Positions 54,239-61,299 of a stretch of 64,000 nt of DNA are shown here, in pieces (positions within the stretch are counted from its first letter, which is position 1; each line of letters starts with the position of its first letter). The notes under the pieces are model-generated. The model saw nothing but the letters and a program-made list of their open reading frames with translations. It ran no database searches and had not been told where the DNA came from. The stretch covers positions 27,548 through 91,547 of the forward strand of contig JAESQN010000001.1 of the NCBI GenBank assembly GCA_016765135.1, read 5' to 3'. The position numbers and the translations under genes are program-made. This DNA is from Robiginitomaculum sp. (GTDB lineage: Bacteria; Pseudomonadota; Alphaproteobacteria; Caulobacterales; Maricaulaceae).

Positions 54239-54312
54239 TTAACTTTTGGTTTACGGGATTCACGTAAGGCTAACTATACGTTAACTTCTATTAACGATAA
54301 ACAAAGTGATTC
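54239..54312 (+). promoter_or_regulatory. ctrA promoter region with CtrA-like boxes and GANTC sites
   Basis: TTAA-N7-TTTA at 54239-54253, and CTAA-N7-TTAAC at 54270-54285 followed by TTAAC at 54291, each one mismatch from the CtrA consensus. GATTC (GANTC, CcrM methylation) occurs at 54257-54261 and 54308-54312. The arrangement parallels the methylation-sensitive, autoregulated ctrA promoters of Caulobacter. Confidence 0.6.
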
Positions 54313-54355
54313 GCCCATTTGGATTTGTTTGGTGGGCATGTTCTGGAGGGAAATT

Positions 54356-55051
54356 ATGCGCGTTCTTCTCATTGAAGACGATATGGCTACGGCACAAAGT
54401 ATCGAACTTATGCTCAAGTCAGAGGGTTTTAACGTCTATACAACGGATTTAGGCGAAGAAGGGGTCGATCTGGGCAAGCTCTATGATTACGACATCATCC
54501 TGCTTGATCTGAATTTACCTGACATGCCGGGCTTTGATGTTTTGAAAACATTGCGCCTCGCCAAGATCAACACACCCATCTTTATTCTGTCCGGTACATC
54601 TGATGTGGAGACGAAAGTACGCGGTCTTGGAACCGGTGCTGATGATTATATGACCAAGCCGTTCCATAAGGACGAATTGGTAGCCCGCATCCATGCGGTT
54701 GTGCGCCGCTCCAAAGGTCATGCCCAGTCGATTATTCGTACAGGCGAAATCGCCGTTAACCTGGATGCAAAAACCGTTGAGGTTGGTGACCACCGTGTGC
54801 ACTTGACTGGCAAAGAATACCAAATGCTTGAGTTGTTATCTCTACGCAAGGGCACGACCCTGACCAAGGAAATGTTCCTCAACCACCTTTACGGCGGTAT
54901 GGACGAGCCGGAGCTTAAAATTATCGACGTATTTATCTGCAAGCTGCGCAAAAAATTGGCCGCAGCTTCCCAAGGCGAACATTATATAGAAACCGTCTGG
55001 GGCAGAGGATACGTACTGCGCGAACCCAACAAAGAACGCATCAGCGCTTAA
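54356..55051 (+). CDS. ctrA: Cell-cycle response regulator CtrA
   Basis: OmpR-type response regulator of 231 residues, the same length as Caulobacter CtrA. Receiver: acidic pocket EDD at 7-9, phospho-acceptor Asp51 ([12 protein letters not shown]), Lys in [11 protein letters not shown]-terminal winged helix with CtrA-specific [19 protein letters not shown] and [14 protein letters not shown]. The ATG at 54356 follows GGAGGG; the earlier codon at 54329 would add nine residues lacking in the family. CtrA silences replication origins and activates flagellar and division genes. It ends with a strong terminator. Confidence 0.97.
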   Translation: MRVLLIEDDMATAQSIELMLKSEGFNVYTTDLGEEGVDLGKLYDYDIILLDLNLPDMPGFDVLKTLRLAKINTPIFILSGTSDVETKVRGLGTGADDYMTKPFHKDELVARIHAVVRRSKGHAQSIIRTGEIAVNLDAKTVEVGDHRVHLTGKEYQMLELLSLRKGTTLTKEMFLNHLYGGMDEPELKIIDVFICKLRKKLAAASQGEHYIETVWGRGYVLREPNKERISA

Positions 55052-55082
55052 TAATTACTAAAGGCCGTTCCCACGACCCCAT

Positions 55083-55110
55083 AAAAACCCCGCAAATCGC
55101 GGGGTTTTTT
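55083..55110 (+). terminator. Intrinsic terminator of ctrA
   Basis: CCCCGC-aaatc-GCGGGG (55088-55104) flanked by A5 and T6, 32 bases after the ctrA stop. The A/T arms would extend the stem on the opposite strand and let it also serve the convergent ycgN gene. Confidence 0.92.
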
Positions 55111-55144
55111 GGTTTAGCGGAACGAAATAAACAAAGCGCAAAAA

Positions 55145-55612
55145 TCAATCCGGCAAAACATCCGGTTCGCCTGGCCAAATTGTTATGTGTTGGATATGGT
55201 CATCTTCGGTGACGGTTTTCTCGCACACGGTCGCGTCTTTGACGCTCATGCCAGCTTCATGGATAGTGTCGCGGGAGCCGCTGATCAGGTAATGCCAGTC
55301 CGGTAGGTCTTTGCCCTCGGCCAGCAGGCGGTAGGCACATGTGCGCGGGATCCAGGGGAGCTTGCGCACGTTTTTGGCCGTCAGTTGCACGCAATCGGGC
55401 ACATATAGCTTGCGGGCTTTGTAGTTCTTGCAGCGGCATGTGGCCCCGTCCAAAAGTTTGCAGCGAATATCGGTAACATAGACGGCCTCGGTGTCCACAT
55501 CTTCCATGCGTAGCAAACAGCATTTACCGCACCCATCGCACAGGCTTTCCCACTCCGGTTTGGTCATTTCGTCCAGGGTTTTGGTTTTCCAAAATGGTTT
55601 GGTCAAATTCAT
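55145..55612 (-). CDS. ycgN: YcgN family (UPF0260) cysteine-cluster protein
   Basis: 155 residues with the conserved cysteine cluster: LCDGCGKCCL near 28, RCKLLD, CRCKNY and CVQLTAKNV, then WIPRTCAYRLLAEGKDLPDWH and GMSVKDATVCEK. The zinc/iron-sulfur type YkgJ-like cluster suggests metal binding; physiological role is not established. Convergent with ctrA. Confidence 0.93.
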   Translation of the reverse strand: MNLTKPFWKTKTLDEMTKPEWESLCDGCGKCCLLRMEDVDTEAVYVTDIRCKLLDGATCRCKNYKARKLYVPDCVQLTAKNVRKLPWIPRTCAYRLLAEGKDLPDWHYLISGSRDTIHEAGMSVKDATVCEKTVTEDDHIQHITIWPGEPDVLPD

Positions 55613-55681
55613 GCCATATTATTACACCATTCTCGTGAGAAATGAATTGGGAATTGTCGCAAAAAGGCGTTAAAGAGAGAT

Positions 55682-57679
55682 ATGGAGACGTACCGAGCAG
55701 ATTTGGGGGCGGACAACGACAATAGCGGCAAGAAAAAACGCCGCTGGTTGTGGACAGTCCTGCTTGTGCTTCTGGTCGCGGGTTTAACGGGGTATTTCCA
55801 AGGCAAACGTTATTTATTGGACGGCTTGCCGGAACTGCCCAACAAACAGGTCATGTGGGAGTTGAATATAGAGCCCAATATCACCTTGTTGGATAAAACG
55901 GGCCGTATTATTGGGCACCGGGGGCCTTTTTACGGCAAGCCTTTGAAATTATCCGAGATGCCCGCCTGGGTGCCGGATGCGTTTCTGGCTATCGAAGATC
56001 AACGTTTTTGGGAGCATCCGGGCATTGACCGCAGGGCTATTTTTCGTGCTTTGATGGAGAACACCAAAGCTGGCAGAAAGGTACAAGGCGGCTCGACCCT
56101 GACCCAGCAATTGGTCAAGAACATGGTGCTAACGCGGGAAAAAACCTATAAGCGTAAATTCCAGGAAATGTGGCTCGCCTATCAAATGGAGCAAGTGCTG
56201 TCCAAGCAAGAAATTTTGGAGCTGTATTTAAATCGGGTTGATTTGGGCAATCGGGCGTTCGGGGTCGAAGCGGCGGCGCAGAGATTATTCGCCAAATCGG
56301 CCAGGGATTTGACCTTGATGGAGGCGGCGGTTCTGGCCGCTCTGCCCAAAGCCACGGGCACCTATGATCCCGTAAAAAACCCCAACGCGTCAATGGACAG
56401 GGCCAGGTTGGTGTTACAAAGCATGATGGTACAGGGCAAAATCTCGCCCCAGGAAATGCACGAAGCCGAGCAAGACGCCGCCGTGCTTCATCTGGGCCAG
56501 GACACATATCTGGACGAGCAAAACCTGGGTTATGTGTTTGATTTGGTGTCGGAGCGGGCCAGGCAATTGATCGGGACGGGGGCGCAAGATTTGGTTGTGC
56601 AAACGACCATTGACGCCGAGCTGCAAACTACGGCCCTCAAGTCCATTACAAAAGTGGTCACAAAATACAAAAAATCCCGAAGGGTCAGCGAAGCGGCCCT
56701 GGTCAGTATCGAGACCGAAACCGGGGCGGTGCGCGCCCTTGTGGGCGGACTTGATTACAACAAAAGCAAATTTAACCGCGCCACTCAGGCCCTGCGCCAA
56801 CCTGGTTCGTCCTTCAAGGCCTTGGTCTATGCGGCGGCGCTGGAGGCCGGGTTTACACCGGGCACGGTGCGTATTGACCAACCGACCACTATCGGGAGCG
56901 GTGAACATGAATGGGCACCTCAAAACTATACCCGCCGCTTCAGAGGCCCCATGACAATTCGCGAGGCGCTCAAGCTGTCCATCAATACGGTCGCGGCGCA
57001 GGTGGGGGCGGAGGTCGGCCCCAATAAAATCGTCGAATTGTCCCGGCGCTTAGGCGTCACAACCAAGCTCGGCGCCCATTACTCCATAGCACTGGGGGCA
57101 TCAGAAGTGCATCTTATCGACATGGCCGCCGTGTTTATGGTGTTTGCCAATGAAGGGGCGAAGCGCACACCATTTTTGATTGAGAGCATTCGCGACACGG
57201 CAGGCACCCAGCTTTATACCCGCAGAAACCACAGGCCCGAACGGGTCTATGCCCTGCCCTATGCCAGACAAATGACCAGCATGTTGCGCGATGTGGTGGA
57301 GAGCGGCACGGGTTATGCCGCCAAGCTTGGCAATCGGCAAGCGGCGGGCAAAACCGGCACGTCACAAGATTTTCGTGATGCCTGGTTTATCGGCTTTACC
57401 GCCGATTACACCACCGCCGTGTGGATGGGCAATGACGACAATTCCCCCATGCGCAAGGTCACAGGCGGCCTACTGCCGGTGGATGCATGGAAAGATTTCA
57501 TGCTAAAAGCCCACAAAAACAAAAAACGCCGCCCCCTAAAAGCCCCAAAACCCATAATCACAGACGAAGAAACCAAAACCCTGATAGTTTTCTACGAGGG
57601 CCTAACAGCAAGCCTGACCAAGGAGCGTAATTTGGCTAATGGACAGGTAGCAAACGCGGCGGCTAGTGGGGCGAATTAG
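55682..57679 (+). CDS. Class A penicillin-binding protein (PBP1-type transglycosylase/transpeptidase)
   Basis: 665 residues. Cytoplasmic basic tail and one membrane helix (about 22-40), GT51 transglycosylase with Glu105 (AIEDQRFWEHPGID), GGSTLTQQLVKN and KKFQEMWLAYQ-type motif, then transpeptidase with SxxK at Ser376-Lys379 (PGSSFK), SxN at Ser433-Asn435 and KTGT at 557-560. Polymerises and cross-links peptidoglycan in the periplasm. The ATG at 55682 follows AGAGAGA. It stands alone, divergent from ycgN. Confidence 0.95.
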   Translation: METYRADLGADNDNSGKKKRRWLWTVLLVLLVAGLTGYFQGKRYLLDGLPELPNKQVMWELNIEPNITLLDKTGRIIGHRGPFYGKPLKLSEMPAWVPDAFLAIEDQRFWEHPGIDRRAIFRALMENTKAGRKVQGGSTLTQQLVKNMVLTREKTYKRKFQEMWLAYQMEQVLSKQEILELYLNRVDLGNRAFGVEAAAQRLFAKSARDLTLMEAAVLAALPKATGTYDPVKNPNASMDRARLVLQSMMVQGKISPQEMHEAEQDAAVLHLGQDTYLDEQNLGYVFDLVSERARQLIGTGAQDLVVQTTIDAELQTTALKSITKVVTKYKKSRRVSEAALVSIETETGAVRALVGGLDYNKSKFNRATQALRQPGSSFKALVYAAALEAGFTPGTVRIDQPTTIGSGEHEWAPQNYTRRFRGPMTIREALKLSINTVAAQVGAEVGPNKIVELSRRLGVTTKLGAHYSIALGASEVHLIDMAAVFMVFANEGAKRTPFLIESIRDTAGTQLYTRRNHRPERVYALPYARQMTSMLRDVVESGTGYAAKLGNRQAAGKTGTSQDFRDAWFIGFTADYTTAVWMGNDDNSPMRKVTGGLLPVDAWKDFMLKAHKNKKRRPLKAPKPIITDEETKTLIVFYEGLTASLTKERNLANGQVANAAASGAN

Positions 57680-57798
57680 GGGGCGTGTGTGGTTCTCGTA
57701 AGGCTGCTTAATCCTCAATTGCAGCCGTTAGCAATATCGACATTTCTTAAAATTTATAGTTCTATGCTTTCAGACAACTCCAAGGCATCTTCGACTTC

Positions 57799-57993
57799 TG
57801 AGGTACTCCCCGATAATTGGACAGTGACTTAAGCTACTATTTTTGTTTTGATTGGTCTTCGACAAAGGAGGAGATCAGAATGTCGAAACGTAAGAACCAT
57901 AAGCCCGCCTTTAAAGCCCGCGTTGTCGTGTCTCTTGCTCGGTGGCCCATTGCTGTACCTGCAAACCAACAAATACACCAAAAACGGCAATGA
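57799..57993 (+). mobile_element. Remnant of an IS3-type insertion sequence (left end plus start of orfA)
   Basis: TGAGGTACTCCCCGATAATT at 57799 resembles an IS3-group terminal repeat, followed by a GAAAGGAGGAG-like ribosome site (57865-57873) and ATG 57880. The frame begins MSKRKNHKPAFKARVVVSL, the typical first residues of an IS3 orfA helix-turn-helix transposase, then leaves the family (ARWPIAVPANQQIHQKRQ) and stops at 57993. The rest of the transposase is missing, so the element is deleted and immobile. The remainder of the 391-base gap (57680-57798, 57994-58070) holds no other gene; another frame at 57935-58057 ends YMLCYASE and may be a further unrelated fragment. Confidence 0.65.
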
Positions 57994-58070
57994 AAAAATC
58001 AAGCCCGACCGCGAACCAATTTTGGTCTTTTACATGCTTTGTTATGCTTCTGAGTAACGTTATACCGTCC

Positions 58071-58610
58071 CTATTTAGTCATGACGGCGACTTGTTGCTC
58101 TGTGTCCATATATTGCTGGAAGCCCGTTATTTTGCCGTCTGTGATTGTCAAAGAATGTACAAACGGCGCATCTAGAGTTTTGCCGGTCGCGTTATAGGTA
58201 CCCGCATAGCGGCCAAATACGACAACGCGGTTGCCTTGCGTAACAAATTCAGAAGGCGTTGCAGTGAAGTTGGTCCAGTCACCACCGATCCGCGAAAATA
58301 CGCCGGAGAGGATTTCGTCAGGCCCAACATAAGGATTTTTATCGGCGTAAGGATTGCCCTCGGCCTCGTTCCAAATGATGTCAGGCGACATGACGCTGGT
58401 GACCATATTCATATCACCTGCGGCGAAGCCATCATAGACGGTCTGCACTATATCAGCTGCGCTATTGTCGACCGTTACTGCTTCAACGGCGACTTTATCC
58501 TCAGTTGGTTTCGTATCCGTACAGGCCGTAAGACCAAGCACGAATGTCGCAGCTATTGCTGTACCAGCAAATGCGCGGCCCCATTTTTTGTTTGTATAAT
58601 ATTTTTTCAT
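58071..58610 (-). CDS. SnoaL/NTF2-like lipoprotein (first of two)
   Basis: 179 residues from ATG 58610 (AAGGAAAAAAG upstream). Signal peptide with lipobox LGLTAC, then an NTF2-like cone fold: IVQTVYDGFAAGDMNMV, VMSPDIIWNEAEGNPYADKN, LSGVFSRIGGDWTNF, VVVFGRYAGTYNATGKT and FVHSLTITDGKITGFQQYMDT. SnoaL-type proteins bind or transform small hydrophobic molecules; no catalytic claim can be made. A clear paralogue is at 60647-61141. Confidence 0.85.
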   Translation of the reverse strand: MKKYYTNKKWGRAFAGTAIAATFVLGLTACTDTKPTEDKVAVEAVTVDNSAADIVQTVYDGFAAGDMNMVTSVMSPDIIWNEAEGNPYADKNPYVGPDEILSGVFSRIGGDWTNFTATPSEFVTQGNRVVVFGRYAGTYNATGKTLDAPFVHSLTITDGKITGFQQYMDTEQQVAVMTK

Positions 58611-58678
58611 TTTCTTTTTTCCTTTCATAGAAATAAGCTTTGGTTTTGGTTTCTCTGGTTTTATTGTACGGCGCAGGA

Positions 58679-59200
58679 TCATGGTGTGGCTCCAACGGGT
58701 TCTATCTTTTTGTAGACACCTTCCGAGTTTACCTGATCGGATGCAACTATCAGATCCACATAATCCTGAAATTCGGGAAAGAATATGGGTTTGCGCTGTT
58801 GCCAATACCGGAGAAACCCAGGCTGACCTTTAACGGCGGCGATGGCCGCTGTCAGCGAGTTGCGGATTTCGTGATCCAGTGTGCCTTCTGCGGCCAGATA
58901 ATAACTGTTTTGAAAATTTAAAAACGCTGCGTGAAGACCCATGACAAATTGAACCCATTCTTCCTGCGGCAGCGCGTCAGGATTAGTTATACCTGTGTAG
59001 TAGTTGGCGCTAGCCTGTTCACTTAGACCAAGACCTGCATACCATGCACTCAGCGATGCAATTGACGAATTTGCGGTTGCTGACCGTGTAGCCTTGACAT
59101 TATCACGCAGTTGAAAACCAACAAAAAACAGGGACAGCACAATGGCAAAGGCACTTATGATTTCAGCAATTTGCGCACTTTCAGATAGATTGAGTTCCAT
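58679..59200 (-). CDS. Membrane-anchored hypothetical protein (first of a paralogous pair)
   Basis: 173 residues. One N-terminal membrane helix (ISAFAIVLSLFFVGFQL), then a soluble helical region with WVQFVMGLHAAFLNFQNSYY and FPEFQDYVDLIVA. CAGGAGAATATC precedes the ATG. The plan (short N-terminus, one helix, QLRDN, about 140 polar residues, terminal FxxYV) is shared with 59270-59785, so they are paralogues or members of one widespread uncharacterised family. No known activity. Confidence 0.75.
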   Translation of the reverse strand: MELNLSESAQIAEIISAFAIVLSLFFVGFQLRDNVKATRSATANSSIASLSAWYAGLGLSEQASANYYTGITNPDALPQEEWVQFVMGLHAAFLNFQNSYYLAAEGTLDHEIRNSLTAAIAAVKGQPGFLRYWQQRKPIFFPEFQDYVDLIVASDQVNSEGVYKKIEPVGATP

Positions 59201-59269
59201 GATATTCTCCTGTTGTTACAGCGCAGCGAACCACTCTGGGTTTAGATTGTACGTTGAAGCGGCGTAGGG

Positions 59270-59785
59270 TCATTTTTCTTCCTCTTTCGATCCCCATAAT
59301 TGATCCAGCGAATAACTGTCCTCGCCGCTTTTTAGCAAGTCCTCCACATAGGTGATGAAAGCCGGAGATAAGCCATGCACGGCGAAGTCGTCCCAAACCG
59401 CGCGGGCACCGGGCATAATCAGTACCGTCAGTATGTCTTTTTTGATCGGATGCCATTGGGTTTTGGATAATGTCTTGTTGCAATAAAGCTCATACATGGT
59501 GTTGTAGGTTGTAAAGTGCTGAGCGCAAAACCAAGTAAATTGCATTCTTTCATCGGGATCAAGAACGGAAATATCTTCTACTCCGCGCCGTACCACACTT
59601 GCCATTGCCTTATTGGCCATGGGAATTGCGTTGATACTTCCCGAAGCTTCTAAAAATTGGTAGGCGGCATTGGCACGAGCCTGTAAGGTGTTTTGGCGCA
59701 CTTGTATCGCCAGATAAATCACAGAAGGCACCAGTGCCGCTACGGCAACAACCTGCGAGATTAGGTAGAGATCATTCAGGGTCAT
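59270..59785 (-). CDS. Membrane-anchored hypothetical protein (second of a paralogous pair)
   Basis: 171 residues. N-terminal helix (ISQVVAVAALVPSVIYLAIQ) followed by VRQNTLQARANAAYQFLEAS and a helical body (FTWFCAQHFTTYNTMYELYC). Same plan as the gene at 58679, 69 bases downstream. An AGGAGG-preceded 19-codon frame (59772-59831) overlaps its start and might couple or lead translation; the gene's own site is GAGG nine bases before ATG. Confidence 0.75.
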   Translation of the reverse strand: MTLNDLYLISQVVAVAALVPSVIYLAIQVRQNTLQARANAAYQFLEASGSINAIPMANKAMASVVRRGVEDISVLDPDERMQFTWFCAQHFTTYNTMYELYCNKTLSKTQWHPIKKDILTVLIMPGARAVWDDFAVHGLSPAFITYVEDLLKSGEDSYSLDQLWGSKEEEK

Positions 59786-59915
59786 GGCATGACCTCGTTA
59801 TTCTACCCGCTAACCTGTTTCCTGTACGCATATGCGTCCTCCTGTCTTGTGTTGTTTGTAATTCCATTGGCAAACGTGATCGCCGCAGTGCGCCTCATAG
59901 CGCCCCCTGCGGCGA

Positions 59916-60491
59916 TCACGCCATCATTGCGCCCCGTATCGGTGACACTTCGCCCGCAGCGTCAAATTTTAAAAGTTCGGCTTCGAGGGTCCCAGAACGC
60001 AATTTAGTCAGCCATTCGTCAGGATCGTATTCGACGCCAACGGGGTTGTCGTCTTCTTTAAGATTATGAAAATAGGCACTGCCTTCGGCCTTGGTGGCAA
60101 AGACATCAGCGGTAAATTCCATCTGATTGCCGTCAGGGTCGGCGTAATATAGCGATACACTCATGCCGTGATTGATACACCAATAGGGGGTTATGCCTTG
60201 TGCTTTAAAGCCGTCATAATTTTCCAAAAGATCGCGAAGGCTAGCGTAGTCATAGGCCACATGGTCGACACCGACCATGCCGCGATCATCTTTATCGTCC
60301 TCTTCGGGCCTGATGACATCAAGGTCAGCAAAGGCAAAACGGTGGTGTTCATCATCAAAGGTCAGAAAGGCCAGCGCCGGGTTTTGGTATTGTAGTTTCG
60401 CGCCAAAAACTGCGGTGTACCAAGCCAACATTTCATCAAAACGCCGGGTTCTATACACAACATGGGCCAGGCTTGTTGGAGGTATGGGCAT
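59916..60491 (-). CDS. VOC family (glyoxalase/extradiol dioxygenase-like) protein
   Basis: 191 residues from ATG 60491 (AAGGAAAACACC). Two beta-alpha-beta-beta-beta modules: SLAHVVYRTRRFDEMLAWYT (His ligand), FAFADLDVI, GVDHVAYDYASLRDLLENYD (His ligand), and SLYYADPDGNQMEFTAD (Glu ligand). These are the iron ligands of type I extradiol dioxygenases, so ring-cleavage or a related metal-dependent reaction is plausible. Surrounded by SnoaL-like genes; functional linkage suspected. Confidence 0.85.
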   Translation of the reverse strand: MPIPPTSLAHVVYRTRRFDEMLAWYTAVFGAKLQYQNPALAFLTFDDEHHRFAFADLDVIRPEEDDKDDRGMVGVDHVAYDYASLRDLLENYDGFKAQGITPYWCINHGMSVSLYYADPDGNQMEFTADVFATKAEGSAYFHNLKEDDNPVGVEYDPDEWLTKLRSGTLEAELLKFDAAGEVSPIRGAMMA

Positions 60492-60528
60492 TGGTGTTTT
60501 CCTTTTTTTATAGTGTTTGCTTATCAGG

Positions 60529-60650
60529 TTATTTAGGCAGCGGTAAATCCGTGCTCCACGCATCGCGGGAAACCCGCCATTTGCCACAATTCTGTCAGGG
60601 TCGTTTGTATTGATGGCCTCCAGATAATCATGCAGGAGCTGTTTGCCTAT
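60529..60650 (-). pseudogene. Remnant of a third SnoaL/DUF4440-like gene
   Basis: The minus strand reads KIGKQLLHDYLEAINTNDPD in one frame (a SnoaL-like first helix), then in a shifted frame GKWRVSRDAWSTDLPLPK and TAA, which looks like a DUF4440 C-terminus. Only about 40 codons remain, with a shift and a large internal deletion. Confidence 0.5.
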
Positions 60651-61141
60651 CTTTTGGGTATAGCCGTACCGCCCTGCGTTACGGCTTCGCGCATGGCGGC
60701 AGTGTCGCCGTATTGCTGAAAACCCGTCAGTTTTCCGTCTGCCAAGGTCCACACATGTACTATTTGCGGGGTCATGGTTTTGCCCGTGGCTTTGTTCGTT
60801 GCGTCATAGCGCCCAAACATAGCGACCGTGTCGCCGTCCGAGACATAGCTTTGCGGCAAAACGGAGAATGTCGTCCAGTTCTTACCCAGCGGCGCGAACA
60901 CGCCAGACATAACTGCATCAACACCCAGATAAGGACTTTCGGTCAAATATGGGTTGTTTTCGGCTTCGATCCAGACAATATCCGGTGCAAGCGCCGCCGT
61001 AAATCCTTCCATATTGCCTGCGGCAAAATCTGTGTAAATTTGTTTGACGATGGCTTCGTTATTTAGGTCAGGGTCTGGTGCTTGTAGTGTGGTGCAAGCC
61101 GTTAAACCAATTAGTCCTATGGATAAGAATATTTTACGCAT
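60647..61141 (-). CDS. SnoaL/NTF2-like lipoprotein (second of two)
   Basis: 164 residues from ATG 61141 (GAGGGAAATT). Lipobox LIGLTAC, then IVKQIYTDFAAGNMEGFTAA, APDIVWIEAENNPYLTESPY, MSGVFAPLGKNWTTFSV, AMFGRYDATNKATGKT and HVWTLADGKLTGFQQYGDT. Nearly the same plan as 58071-58610 over the whole mature domain, a clear duplication. It is the gene nearest the regulator at 61300. Confidence 0.85.
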   Translation of the reverse strand: MRKIFLSIGLIGLTACTTLQAPDPDLNNEAIVKQIYTDFAAGNMEGFTAALAPDIVWIEAENNPYLTESPYLGVDAVMSGVFAPLGKNWTTFSVLPQSYVSDGDTVAMFGRYDATNKATGKTMTPQIVHVWTLADGKLTGFQQYGDTAAMREAVTQGGTAIPKR

Positions 61142-61299
61142 AATTTCCCTCTTTGTTTTTTGCAGTAAGCTTTCCCTTTTGGGCTTCGGCCTGCCTGCTT
61201 TCTCTAGTGGGGAGAATGCCTGTATAGATGCGGCAAGGTCAAATGTGCCAACGCCCAAAAAACGTCAAAAAAGCGTCAATAATTGCGAAATCGTTGTGA

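Noticed and set aside
59772..59831. 19-codon frame with AGGAGG site before the gene at 59785
   Set aside because: Residues MRTGNRLAGRITRSCHDPE carry no leader-peptide signature; noted with the gene but not called separately.
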